From Bufo bufo (Eukaryota > Chordata > Amphibia > Anura > Bufonidae): DNA of 64,000 nt. The notes under the pieces were generated by a model. That model saw only the letters and a list, made by a program, of their open reading frames with translations, had not been told where the DNA came from and did not search any database. Positions 43,996 to 55,154 of this stretch are shown piece after piece; within the stretch, counting starts at the first letter, position 1; every line of letters begins with the position of its first letter. Location: assembly GCF_905171765.1 (NCBI RefSeq), contig NC_053389.1, positions 746,915,146 through 746,979,145 on the forward strand, written 5' to 3'. Made by a program: the position numbers and the translations under genes.

Positions 43996-44644
43996 TGTCA
44001 CGAGGGTGTCAAGACCCACGCCTGACTCCGTTATACCCGGGGTCAGGAAGTCACAGCGGTTGGCTGCGCGCTCTATGTAAGATAGGGCTGTTTCCTTATG
44101 GTAGCTTTCTGGGTTTGCTTTGCAACCCTTTTTGGCTCACTCAGGGATCCGTAGCTCCTTCTCCTCAGCTGTTCCTTGTCTAGCACTCCCAACCTCCTTA
44201 TATTCCCCTCTCACACTTCACTGGTTGCCAGATATAGAGCTTCCTGCCTGGACATCTATTCTGACCCTCTGGAACTGTATTGCTGCGTTCTCTGGTTGTT
44301 GGTCCAGAACGTTACCCTCCGGATCCCTGTTGGACCTTTGTGGTCTGCTGTGGTCGCCCACCTGGGTGTATGTGTATGTCTTTATTGTCTGTCCTCTCCC
44401 TGGTGTTTCCCTCTTAGTGTCAGTGGTGCGGACTAGCGATCCCACCGGCCCGTTCACTATCTAGGGCTCATTCTAGGGAAAGCCAGGGTTTAGGCACATG
44501 ATCGCCGCACGGGTAAGGAACCTGTCTAGGGAAGTCAGGGCAGTCAGGTGCCAGCCGCAAGGTGAGTCAGGGGTCACCACCTTTCCCTCTCCCTTGGGCA
44601 GGGCTTTCCCTTTTCCCTCCCTGTGCGTGACGCCGGTCATTACA
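43996..44644 (+). mobile_element. Solo LTR, 649 bp, target duplication CCAAA
   Basis: TGTCACGAGG...CCGGTCATTACA is flanked by exact CCAAA (43991-43995 and 44645-44649). Same family and same length as the LTR at 24054-24702, in opposite orientation. The open frames inside it are chance. Confidence 0.9.
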
Positions 44645-44923
44645 CCAAATAAGCCAAGTGTGAACTGATTCTAAGAGTGACGCCTGTCACCTGCCTGTCA
44701 TACTGACGCGCAGTAACTGTTTCACTACCACAGCGGACTACCTATGCATGTTTCTGCAAAGCACAGTGTTCTAAACCACTATACAGGCTCTCATCAGCCA
44801 GGAAATTGCTGTTTTTTCACGCGCTTCGTCACAAATTAATTTGCGTTGAATCAAATTTTTGGGGAATATTCGGGAAACGTCCAAATCTAATTTTTTAACA
44901 CTTCGCTCATCTCTAGTGATTAT

Positions 44924-45689
44924 GTGTTTTTTATTTATTTTTTTACATTTTCTTGTATTTTTAATTTTGAAATCTTGCTTTCAATAAGCTGCCATTTCCT
45001 TCGAAAATTTTGTTTTTATTAGTTTTTTAAAACAAGAAAAATAAAACGTTTTTTTTCACAGTGCACATGGTTCCATTTACCATTACAATCAAAGTAATAC
45101 AATAGCAGAATTCAATAAAAAAGAAAGCATTATTTTTCTGACAGTAATAAATATTACAAATAAAGAAACTGGGGTAATAATTCTAATCAGTATACTATGA
45201 ATGAGCACATATAATCAATCTAAAAGTAAGGTATATTATGACTGAGAAACATAACTTATTTCTATAATTCAATCAAAACTATTCCTGTTTTTAGCAGTTA
45301 TTTGATTTGATAGAATCTGAATTTCTTCAGATTCCTTTGGGTAGAATATTTCCAGAAATAAAGAGATATTTTCCAGGCATTTAAAGCACAGTTTATTCAG
45401 TTGAACCTACAGTACTTGTATCCATATCAAATCTCCTGACTGATTCGGACAAATCAGACCAGAACGAATTTCAGGAAATTCACTCATCGCTAGTAACACC
45501 TATATATAGATAACACAAAATCACTATAGATGATGGTCACAGATTGTAACATCCTGGCTATAGGCAATGTTCTCACATGTCTGTGTGATGCAGATGAGTC
45601 ATAGCTACAGATGGCATGGACACAGTTCTCTTTGGCAGCAACAGGATCTTTACTGTTGCTCAAGGTAATACTTTCACTGTTGAATTATA
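44924..45689. other. Non-coding, with a hAT-like end fragment
   Basis: TTCACTCATCGCTAG near 45479-45493 resembles a hAT-like right terminus; no matching left end was found. Otherwise AT-rich and non-coding. Confidence 0.4.
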
Positions 45690-46702
45690 CACTCACCTAA
45701 AGAATTATTAGGAACACCTGTTCTATTTCTAAATAATGCAATTATCTAGTCAACCAATCACATGGCAGTTGCTTCAATGCATTTAGGAATGTCAGAATGG
45801 GAAAGAAAGGTGATTTAAGCAATTTTGAGCGTGGCATTGTTGTTGGTGCCAGACGGGCCGCTCTGAGTATTTCACAATCTGCTCAGTTACTGGGATTTTC
45901 ACGCACAACCATTTCTAGTGTTTACAAAGAATGGTGTGAAAAGGGAAAAACATCCAGTATGCGGCAGTCCTGTGGGCGAAAATGCCTTGTGGATGCTAGA
46001 GGTCAGAGGAGAATGGGCGGACTGATTCAAGCTGATAGAAGAGCAACGTTGACTGAAATAACCACTCCGTTACAACCGAGGTATGCAGCAAAGCATTTGT
46101 GAAGCCACAACACGCACAACCTTGAGGCGGATGGGCTACAACAGCAGAAGACCCCACCGGGTACCATTCATCTCCACTATAAATAGGAAAAAGAGGCTAC
46201 AATTTGAGCGAGCTCACCAAAATTGGACTGTTGAAGACTGGAAAAATGTTGCCTGGTCTGATGAGTCTCGATTTCTGTTGAGACATTCAAATGGTAGAGT
46301 CTGAATTTGGCGTAAACAGAATGAGAACATGTATCCATCATGCCTTGTTACCACTGTGCAGGCTGGTGGTGGTGGTGTAATGGTGTGGGGGATGTTTTCA
46401 AATTGGTTTCTTGAACATGACAATGAGTTCACTGTACTAAAATGGCCCCCACAGTCACTAGATCTCAACCCAATAGAGCATCTTTGGGATGTGGGGGAAC
46501 AGGAGCTTTGTGCCCTGGATGTGCATCCCTCAAATCTCCATCAACTGCAAGATGCTATCCTATCAATATGGGCCAACATTTCTAAAGAATGCTATCAGCA
46601 CCTTGTGGAATCAATGCCACGTAGAATTAAGGCAGTTCTGAAGGCAAAAGGGGGTCCAACACCATATTAGTATGGCGTTCCTAATAATTCTTTAGGTGAG
46701 TG
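45690..46702 (+). mobile_element. Tc1-like element, family B copy 3
   Basis: 1013 bp with CACTCACCTAAAGAATTATT at 45690 and the inverse ending GGTGAGTG at 46702, TA on both sides. Confidence 0.93.
45797..46670 (+). pseudogene. Tc1-like transposase, family B, shifted, stopped and deleted
   Basis: It opens MGKKGDLSNFERGIVVGARR and reads normally to TLTEITT. There an extra C (ACTCCGTT against ACTCGTT in the sister copies, near 46066) shifts the frame. The correct reading resumes as MQQSICEATTRTTLRRMGY, gains a TGA at 46302-46304 in place of the codon after NGRV, and continues to GGPTPY at 46670. This copy keeps CLVTTVQAGGGGVMVWG, missing from the other two, but jumps from GMFS straight to NWFLEHDNEF. 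It therefore lacks the second catalytic aspartate block (QQDNAPCH) that the others retain. Confidence 0.92.
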
Positions 46703-46979
46703 TATATCATTCTACTCAATAGAGATGTACAGTTCTTAGAAAGTTTCAGGCAAGCCACTAATAACAACCGGTATGGTCAAGTTGGCCATGGCAATGTCTC
46801 CTTATGGTGTGCTTGGGGTGGATATGCATAGGGCTGGCCTTAGTTGTTCAGGCGCCCTGTGCGAGCAAATCTTGGGCCCCCCCCCCCCCCCAGTTAACCT
46901 AAACATACACAAAGAGGAAAACAATCTTTGCAATAAAGTTTTTTTTATTACAGATAATTTAAGTGCAAGTGCAAACAAG

Positions 46980-47550
46980 TACAATCATACCCAGTGTCAC
47001 CCATAGCCAGTCCCCTGCCCCCCTTAATCATACCCTGTCAACTTTGACCAGTCCCCTGCCCCCCTTAATCATACCCAGTGTCACCCAGAGCCAGTCCCCT
47101 GCCCCCTTAATCATACCCTGTCACCTTTACCCAGTCCCCTGCCCTTCTTAATCATACCCAGTGTCACCCTTACCGAGTCCCCTGCCCCCTCAATTAGACC
47201 CTGTTAAATTAAGGGTGACAGACACTGGGTATGATTAAGGGGGCAGGGGACTGGATAAGGGTGACACTGGGTATGATTAAGTGGCAGGGGACTGGCTTTG
47301 GTTGACACTGGGTATGATTAAGGGGGGCAGGGAACTGGGTAAAGGTGACAGGGTATGATTAAGGGGGCAGGGGACTGGCTCTGGGTGACACTAGGTATGA
47401 TTAAGGGGGCAGGGTCTAATTTAGGGGGCAGGGGACTGTGTAAGGGTGACACTGGGTATGATTAAGAAGGGCAGGGGACTGGGTAATGGTGACAGGGTAT
47501 GATTAAGGGGGGCAGGAGACTGGATATGGGTGACACTGGGTATGATTAAG
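46980..47550. repeat. Inverted minisatellite (palindrome centred near 47207)
   Basis: The left half repeats AATCATACCCAGTGTCACCC and CAGTCCCCTGCCCCC about every 42 bp. From about 47210 the same units run as reverse complements (GGGCAGGGGACTGG, GACACTGGGTATGATT). A single strand could fold into a long hairpin. Confidence 0.9.
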
Positions 47551-47574
47551 GGCCTTATAATGTGCCAGTAAAAA

Positions 47575-48410
47575 GGGACCCCCATAATGCCCCCCAATAA
47601 TGTGCCAGTAAGTGTCCCCATCGATGCCCCCCCATCATGTGCCAATATCAAGTGCCTCCCCCCCACATGTCCCAGTATCATAGTGCCATCTCGCCCCCCA
47701 ATGTGCCAGTATCATAGTGCCATCTCCCCCCCCCAATGTGCCAGTATCAAGTGCCTCTCTCCTTCCCACCCCCATGTGCCAGTATCATAGTGCCAACCCC
47801 CCCATGTGCCAGTATCAAGTGCCACTCTCCTCCCTCCCATGTCCCAGTATCATAGTGCCATCTCCCCCCCAAAAAGTGCCAGTATCAAATGCCTCTCTCC
47901 TACCCCCCCATGTGCCAGTATTATAGTGCCATCTCCCCCCCCCCCAATGTGCCAGTATCAAGTGGCTCTCTCCGTCCCACCCACCCTCCCATGTGCTAGT
48001 ATTATAGTGCCATCTCCCCACCAGTGTGCCAGTATTAAGTGCCTCTCTCCTTCCCACCCCCCCATATTTGCCAGTATCATAGTGCCATCTCCCCCCTCCC
48101 AATGTGCCAGTATCAAGTGCCTTTCTCCTTTCCTCCCACCCCCCCATGTGCCAGTATCATAGTGCCAACCCCCACCATGTGCCAGTATCAAGTGCTTCTC
48201 TTCTTCCCCCCATGTGCCAGTATCATAGTGCCAACCCCCATGTGCCAGTATCAGGTGCCAATCCCCCTCCCCATGTGCCAGTATCAAGTGCCTCTCTCCT
48301 TCCCCCCATGTGCCAGTATCAAAGTGCCAACTCCCCACCATGTGCCAATCCCCTTCCCCCTATGTGCCAGAATCAAGTGCCTCCCGCTCCCCCCATGTGG
48401 CAGTAACAGT
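47575..48410. repeat. Minisatellite, GTGCCAGTATCA units
   Basis: ATGTGCCAGTATCATAGTGC alternates with ATGTGCCAGTATCAAGTGCC at about 32-38 bp, giving dimers of about 64-75 bp, with variable C-runs between. Open frames on both strands here are repeat artefacts. Confidence 0.9.
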
Positions 48411-48549
48411 CGGGTATTTATAAAAAACACTTATACTTACCTCCATGTCAGCGATGCAGCCTCTTCCGGCCTGTGTCCCGTGCTGTATGTCCATATATGG
48501 AGTCAGTGCTTGTGTATTCTAATTTAGCCTGTATTTTAGAAAGTTTCTG

Positions 48550-48620
48550 CTCGGACTCGAACCCACGACCTTCAGTATCAGAGGCAAGGCACTTAACCAC
48601 ACAGCTATAAGAGCTGCATA
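48550..48620 (-). other. tRNA-like segment (left arm)
   Basis: The minus strand reads CTCTTATAGCTGTGTGGTTA, GTGCCTTGCCTCTGATAC and a B box GGTTCGAGTCC (plus-strand 48553-48563). It looks like a tRNA-derived SINE head. The A box is imperfect and no CCA-ready acceptor stem is evident, so a working tRNA is unlikely. Confidence 0.6.
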
Positions 48621-49054
48621 GCCACTAGCTTTGATAGCTAGTGTACATCCATACACATGACAACTGCCCCAGTGCACTAAGCCTGCTATATCTCTATATA
48701 TGATAGCTGCCCCAGCACACCCAGCTTTGCTACATCTATACACATGACAGCTGCCCCAGCACACCCAGCTCTGCTACATCTATACACAAGACAGCTGCCC
48801 CAGCACACTCAGCTCTGCTATATCTCTATATATCTATCTACTGTATAGTAATACTTAGAGATATATAGATACAGCAGAGCTGAGTGTGCAGGGGCAGCTG
48901 TCATGTGTATAGATGTAGCAGAGCTGGGTGTGCTGGGGCAGCTGTCATAGAGAGATATAGCAGTGCTGGGTGTGTTGGGGCAGCTGTCATGTGTATAGAT
49001 GTACACTGGCTATAACAGAGTCTACAGTAGAAGTCTCATATTTTTTCAGTCAGT

Positions 49055-49130
49055 GGCTATGCAGCTCTTATAGCTGTGTGGGTAAGTGCTTTACCTCTGT
49101 TACAGAAGGTTGTGGGTTTGAATCCCAGCA
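49055..49130 (+). other. tRNA-like segment (right arm)
   Basis: Inverse partner of 48550-48620: TATAGCTGTGTGGGTAAGTG, then GGTTTGAATCC (B box with one change). Confidence 0.6.
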
Positions 49131-49435
49131 GACACATCTCTCCCTCACCTGAGTATGGCAATACAGGTAACTATGTCTGGGATTTGTCAGATTTGAATCT
49201 TGTAAATGAGAAGTGTGCAAGTTGTGACACAGGCAGGGCGTCTATAAAGTAGTAAGGGAGGTGAGAGAAGGCCACTGTCCTGCATGTCGTTACAGTGTGT
49301 GGTGTTTGTGGCAGTCGCTACATCGGCCAAGGAGCCTCCTTGCTGTTGGCACAGTCTGGCCCTGACTGCCAGGTGCCCCTGTTGCCATGGCGGCCGCACA
49401 GCTCGCACACCCCAAAGGCTGGCCCTGGATATGCA

Positions 49436-49977
49436 TACCTGCTACAGGGGTAATGTTCTAGTTGTATCCATAGTGCCTTTTTTAGATGTTGGAGTCTCCA
49501 GTTTTCCGATATATCAACCAGAAGGAGTACACCCTGCTGCAGAGTTGCGGCACTGTAACACCAGCTCCAGTTCCCTCCAATTGCAGCTGTCACTCACTGA
49601 CTCACTGGTGTCTGAGACAGGGGACTAATTCAGTTTACAGAATACACCCAACCATAATTTGGTAGGAAGGTTTTCCCTTCAGTAGAGATGCTGTCATCAG
49701 AACCATCATGTCTTACGCCTAGCAGAGACCGGGTACGTCACTGGATCTGCAAAAAAAAGCCCTTGCCCTGTGCGATGAAATGCCCTGATGCTCATCTCAG
49801 AGAGGCTGCCTGGGTGAAGAAGGGGACATGTCTGGGTTCGGCTCTGAACCGGGACAACCCTTTTAAATACTTTGAAATTTCTCCCTCTCTCTTATCTCTA
49901 TTTACTGTATCTTGCCTTAATAAAAAAAAAAAAATTATAATAATAATATTTATACAGCAGGCGATACATTCCCTTCA
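49436..49977. other. Non-coding, nothing recognised
   Basis: No gene; an A-rich run near 49921. Confidence 0.45.
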
Positions 49978-50471
49978 GGCCTCTTTCACACGACCATATG
50001 CATTTTTCAGTGTTTTGAGGTCTGTTTTTCACGGATCTGTTTTTTAGTTTTTTGTTTCCGTTGTGTTTCTGTTTCGTTTTTCCGTTCTGTTTTTCCGTAT
50101 GGCATATACAGTATACAGTAATTACATAGAAAAATATGGGCTGGGCATAAAATTTTCAATAGATGGTTCCACAAAAACGGAACAGATACGGAGGACATAC
50201 GGATGCATTTCCGTATGTGTTCCGTTTTTTTGGCGGACCCATTGACTTAAATGGAGCCGCGGAACGTGATTTGCGGGCAATAATAGGACATGTTCTATCT
50301 TTCAACGAAACGGAAAAACGGAAATACGGAAACGGAATGCATACGGAGTACATTTATTTTTTATTTTTTGCGGAACCATTGAAATGAATGGTTCTGTATA
50401 CGGACCGTATACGGAACGCCAAAAACGACCAGTAAACGGAAGAAAAAAAACGGTCGTGTGAAAGAGGCCTT
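49978..50471. mobile_element. Palindromic MITE, TTAAGGCC-type ends (copy 5)
   Basis: AGGCCTCTTTCACACGACC at the left is mirrored by GGTCGTGTGAAAGAGGCCTTAA at the right. CGGACCCATTGACTTAAATGG and many CGGAAAAACGG motifs lie inside. Confidence 0.85.
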
Positions 50472-51759
50472 AAGCCGTAAGGCTGATACAGCTGATTGCA
50501 CAAAAGCATGCCAAAGTACCAATTACATTTTCCAATCATTTATTGATAGTGGTTCAATTCCCTTTCCAACTGAATAGATCGCAGTTGCAATACTACTACA
50601 ATACGAAGCCCATGATTAAGATAGGTACTGTAAGTATATTTTTTAATTGATCACTACCGGTCAATGTTATGCTGAGCCTCTTGAGTAGGCGCTGCTCAAC
50701 GACATAAGACACATTTAGTGCGGCCATAGAAGCAGAATTATGGCAGAGACAATTCTGTGAAGGGAATCTCATCTCTTCAGGAATTGCAACGTTCATATAA
50801 ACCTCAAAGTAAAGTTAATTTGTAGTGTTAACTGTAATAAAAATGTGTTAATAACATGCACTACTCACGTAGCAAATGAATGATTCCTGGGGAACGTTCT
50901 GCAGTTATTCGGGAAATATAGATGAGATGTTCTGTTTATGGAAGCAGCAAAGTCTGCCATTTTGGGTAAGTGATACTTCACAGTTGCTTGTATTGTTATA
51001 ACACCCACTGGAAACGTACTCCGCTAATTACTTGTTAGTATGCCACGGAGATGAGGTGTTAATCATAGTTTAATGTAGAGTCTGTGGGAGTACGGGGGTG
51101 ACTGTGACATAGCAGGTATTAATCTTTCCAAAAATATGCAGAAGAATATTTAGGCTTCAGAATATATACTTCATGTGACCTGCAGCCTGTTCAAATGATG
51201 TAGCAATCCTCATCTTGATTCTTAGCGCTTAACTTTTCATTGACTTTTTAAAAGTCTTTTGTGATGTGATATCACACTCAAGGGTAGAGCTGCTCTGTGA
51301 TCATGGGGATTGGATGAACTATAGGAGAGCATGCAGCAAACTAGCTCCTATGCTACAAAATGCAGCACGTGATGACCCCTACAATTCTATCATCGCCCCT
51401 CTTGATCCAAAAGTGTAGACCTTCCTTTCTCTTGGATAAATGTAACAATGAGGTTTTTTATTCCAATCTCAGACATATAGAAATCTGTCTAAGGTCCTGT
51501 TCACACTGAATCTTTTGCCAGTGTAATTCAGCACAGATTCCACACTAAAAAGACACTAGCAGCTGCACTGAATCTGCCTCCCGTTATTTTCATTGGGAGG
51601 CTGCCCTGCAGGTTACGTGACCATGTTTTATAGCCGGGACTGTGCCAAGAATGGGGGAAGGTGTTCACACAGACAATGCTGGAACCTGTGGTAGGTGTCC
51701 ACCAATAACCTTTAAAAAAAACGTAGTTGCGGACCCCTTTGGCGCTGCCTAGACCTTGA
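50472..51759. other. Non-coding; one possible MITE end
   Basis: AAGGTCCTGTTCACACTGAATC near 51491 resembles one end of the palindromic MITEs; its partner was not found. No gene. Confidence 0.4.
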
Positions 51760-53340
51760 TATTGAATGAAATACAGGATTAAAGTGTCTGGTCTTAAGAG
51801 ATTTTTTATTATACAGTATAGTCAACGCGTTTCTGGGGACGGATCACCCCCTTTGTGAGGACTATTTACAGTATGTCAGGCTACACAAGATTTAAAAGCC
51901 CGTTTTTGGCGAGCTGAAGATGGGGTGGGGCTTGCCGGGAGGGGGCGGGGCTAGCGGAATAGGTAAACATATATAGCATATACAGGACATTGGTTACATA
52001 TATAGATTTGAAATAAATTTAAAATACAGCATGATGTAAATGGCAATGCGCAGTCCATCTGCAGATGGATGCATGTTTCTTCCTCTGGGGGTGCAGGGTG
52101 GGGCCGCATGAGTGAGTGTTATTCTGCTGTCTGTGGGGAATGGTTCTGAGGATATGTTACCGATCGTGTGCTCATATTGATCAGATGCCAATTCTCGAGT
52201 GGTGTGTTAGATAGAGAGCGGGCCACTGTTGCTGCGCTGGGGCGCCGGTTCTTGTCCCCCAGGAGGAAATATATATATATATATTCAGGTGCGTATTCTA
52301 GGTACCTGAATCATAGGTATACTCGGGTTGTAGTTAATGTTTTTTTGGGGGGTATTTATATTTGTTGTTACATTTATAATATAATTTATAATATTATTTC
52401 ATGTATTTCATTCAGGCCATTTGGAGTGAGCGTTTTCAATTGATAGATCCAATACACTTCTCCTTTTTGGAGGAGGTCAAATCAATTCTAGGGATTAGGT
52501 GGTATGAAGTCTATCGGGGTGATATGTATCTGGGGTTTTTCTTTTTCAGGGGTACTCATGCAGTGTCTAGATAGACTGTGTTTGCTGTACAGTTTCTGTA
52601 TATTGTGATGGTGCTGATTTAGACGGCAGTGTAATGGTTGGGTGGTGCGTCCTACATATTGCAGTCAGCACTGGCTTTCAATCATATAGATTACATATGA
52701 TGATTGACCGGTTAGGTGATGTTTGATGCTGAAGGAGGTTGTGTTGGTGTTTGAGAAAAATAATGTTTTTTTGTGTGTGATGGTCTTACAACAGAGGCAG
52801 TGTTGGGTGTTGCATTTATAAGGGCCCAATTTTTTGTATTTCTGGGGTTTTGTTTAATGTCTATAGTTTTTGGGAGGTGTCTTTTCAGATGATGTTTTGG
52901 TTTGCTTGTTGCTAGTAGATTTCGGATTGTGGGGGCTCGACTGTATGTGATTTTTGGTCTGTTAGGCAAATATCTTTTGAGGTATGGGTCTTGTAGTAGG
53001 ATATGCCAGTGTTTCTGTAGGATTTATAGAAGGACAGAATCAGACATACTGTACTGCGTGACAAAATGAACGATTTCCAAGGGAGCAGGTTCTTTCATAC
53101 TTGGTTGTAGGCATTCAGATTGTGTTAATTTGCGACTTCCTTTGTACACGTCGGATATGATTTTTTCAGGATATTGTTTCTCTTTGAATCTTTTTTCTAG
53201 TACTTTTGATTGTGCAGTGAAGTATGTATCATTGGCGCAGTTGCGTCTTATGCGTTTATATTGGTTATATGGGCTTCTCTTTTTTGTTAATGATGTGGGC
53301 TCTTAGATATGTTGCTTTTTAACTTGATACCTTTTGCTGC
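51760..53340 (-). mobile_element. Penelope-like element 2, remnant
   Basis: Coding remnant at about 52390-53330, followed (minus strand) by a 3' region in which 51825-51845 reads CCAGAAACGCGTTGACT. That is a GAAAC-GCGUU half of a PLE-type hammerhead with a preceding GGGG/CCCC stem but a degraded CUGANGA (CTCACAA). A (TA)n run is at 52268-52284. Confidence 0.75.
52390..53330 (-). pseudogene. PLE2 reverse-transcriptase/GIY-YIG polyprotein C-terminal half
   Basis: Minus-strand blocks in order: KRIRRNCANDTYFTAQSKVL, EKRFKEKQYPEKIISDVYKG, MSDSVL, KHWHILLQDPYLKRYLP, NRPKITYSRAPTIRNLLA. A degraded nuclease region comes next (LQYVGRT-like stretch near 52650, only partly legible). KEKPQ, IPPN, RFDLLQ and the tail QLKTLTPNGLNEIHEI follow. 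The RIRRNC...APTIRNLLA order is typical of the segment between reverse transcriptase and GIY-YIG in Penelope-like proteins. The family differs from PLE1. Stops and shifts are frequent and the reverse-transcriptase core itself is missing. Confidence 0.75.
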
Positions 53341-54344
53341 CTCCAAGTGCTTGAGGTTCTCCTTTGATATATAATGTGTTTGTATTTCTGTAGGACCTCT
53401 TTCCTTGTCTTTCATCGTATTCTGTGATTTCCTTTGTGCCTGGCAGCTTTCTGTTTAAACAATTTGGCCTTGCTGCTGTGAACCGATATGCGCTGTATCA
53501 CTGTATATAATGAAGGATTTATCTGCTTACTGCCCTCTCTGAATAAGTTCACAAATAAGAACCTCTGGTGTCCTCACTTCTTTTCTTTCCATACTATCAT
53601 AGGCTAGGTGCTTGACATTGCTTGTTTGAGAAGAATTTCATTTTAAGTAATGTACGTTTATAGTATAAAATTGCTCTCAGTTCAAGACCGGGCCATTTAC
53701 CCCCTTTTACATTTTCAGTTTTTTTTTTTCAACATACATTTGGCTTTGAAAAGCCTTAACCTTTTCTTTTGCATGGTTATTTAAATAATTGTTGTGCCTT
53801 TTTAGGGATACAAACTACTTTATTTTATGCTATTTTATTAGGGTTTTTTTTATACCCAGGAAGTGTGAAATTTTTTCAATTATCTTAGCCAAAATTGTAA
53901 GTAAATAGATACTTTTAAAAATGGTGTCACATTTACATTATGGTTGTTTTGATATAGGGGATATGTAGTTTATGATTGTCGGGGGCAGTGCTAGAAGCTG
54001 CATGTGTGCTACTGGTGGCATTCCCATAAAATCATACAAGTCCTTTGAAAAGCATTTAACATTCCATTTTTCTTATTGCTGATTTCTCTTGTAACTATGG
54101 CTAACATAGTAGTCGCTGTTATAGGGTGAATACAGATTCCTTGCATGGCTACATAGCTGATCTGGGTCTGCTAAGGCCCAGCAGCCTTTGCAGTGACCCA
54201 GGACCTGACAATCAAATGCCTGCTGAGATCAGAGCAGGAAGAAGCATTACCGCTGTCTGATATGTATACACTGAACTCATTGAGCACTGTGTATAGAGCA
54301 ATGGGGAAGACAAGGAAGGTAAAAAAAAATACATCCCAGCAAGT
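53341..54344. other. Non-coding, nothing recognised
   Basis: AT-rich; no gene or repeat identified. Confidence 0.45.
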
Positions 54345-54535
54345 GTTGAGCGAAGCGAGCTTTGGATGCTTCATCCGAAGTCAGTTCGTTCAAAACTTCG
54401 GAATAATACTGTACGGAGATTTGTCTCCGTAAAGTATTAGAATGTATGTGCTCCGATGACCCAAAGTTAGTTATTCACGAAGTCGCATGTGACTTCGTTG
54501 AATAACTTCGGTAGTTGATTAGACACTGATGCTCG
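54345..54535. mobile_element. hAT-like end fragment
   Basis: GTGTTGAGCGAAGCGAGCTT with repeated ACTTCGG/CCGAAGT motifs resembles the terminal part of TAGTGTTGAGCG-type elements. The second end is absent. Confidence 0.55.
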
Positions 54536-55154
54536 ATCCTAAGGACAGGGCATCTACACTCATTTACAAAAAAAGGCATCAAGAAGAAATTGTTGGAATT
54601 GAGTGAATCCTTCTCTGTATGAATTTAATGATGATATATGTAAGTGATTACCATATTAGAGTGAAAGGATACATTCACTGGGAAAAGCGTTACAATTGAA
54701 AGAAGGCTCTAGGACCCTGTTTGCCACCTCTAGACTGGATCCAAGGTGAGATATGGTTGGGCATAGAGGCATACAGTTTCCTTATGGTATCCTGTTGTAC
54801 ATTTGCATTTTGCCTGACAAAACAGTTCTAGTCTGTAGCAGTTCAGGTTTTTCATTCATGACACTGCTGTAAATGAAGACGACAATAGCTGGCTGTCAAT
54901 GGCAGGACAAATAATGGGTGCAGTGACACCAAATTTACATATGTTAAGGAAATGGTTTGGGCAGAGACAGGGGTGTGTAATGAAGGTACCACCTGTGTCT
55001 GGATGGTGGACAACAAATCTCTGAGAGCTGGTCATGCTTGTCAGTGGATTAAAAGATCCTCTCTAGTAGTGGTCCTGTCTGGGCCATCCGGAGCCTATTT
55101 GCCATGTGTTTGTGACCTCACGCAACCACTGCTCCCAACACCTCCTAACAGCTA

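Larger units (their letters stand above)
43133..44915. mobile_element. hAT-like non-autonomous element, hosting a SINE and a solo LTR
   Basis: TAGTGTTGAGCGAATTGAA at the left is mirrored by TTCGCTCATCTCTA at the right. GTGATTTT (43125-43132) and GTGATTAT (44916-44923) give an 8-bp duplication with one difference. Removing the LTR leaves about 1.1 kb with no coding capacity. Confidence 0.7.
48540..49140. repeat. Long palindrome with tRNA-like arms, centre near 48840
   Basis: Arms of about 300 bp contain CAGCACACCCAGCT and GACAGCTGCCCCAG units on the left and their inverses on the right. Outer parts are the two tRNA-like segments in opposite orientation. Confidence 0.85.
46829..49427. mobile_element. 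2.6-kb hAT-like element made of inverted minisatellites
   Basis: Starts TAGGGCTGGCCTTAG and ends AAGGCTGGCCCTG, inverted ends of about 13 bp. GATATGCA is exact at 46821-46828 and 49428-49435, an 8-bp duplication as for hAT elements. Further end similarity includes GGCGCCCTGTGCGAG against GGCCGCACAGCTCGCAC. The inside is a poly-C run, two minisatellite blocks and a long palindrome; no transposase is present. Confidence 0.85.

Noticed and set aside
43944..44464. Open frames of 79-114 codons
   Set aside because: They fall inside or across the edge of the 649-bp solo LTR; no conserved motif.
46963..48527. Several Pro/Cys/Val-rich open frames on both strands
   Set aside because: All lie in minisatellite DNA and repeat the same peptide motif, as expected from the unit.
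48550..49130. Two functional tRNA genes
   Set aside because: B boxes are good but the A boxes and acceptor stems are poor, and both are arms of a palindrome in a transposon; tRNA-derived repeat is the better reading.
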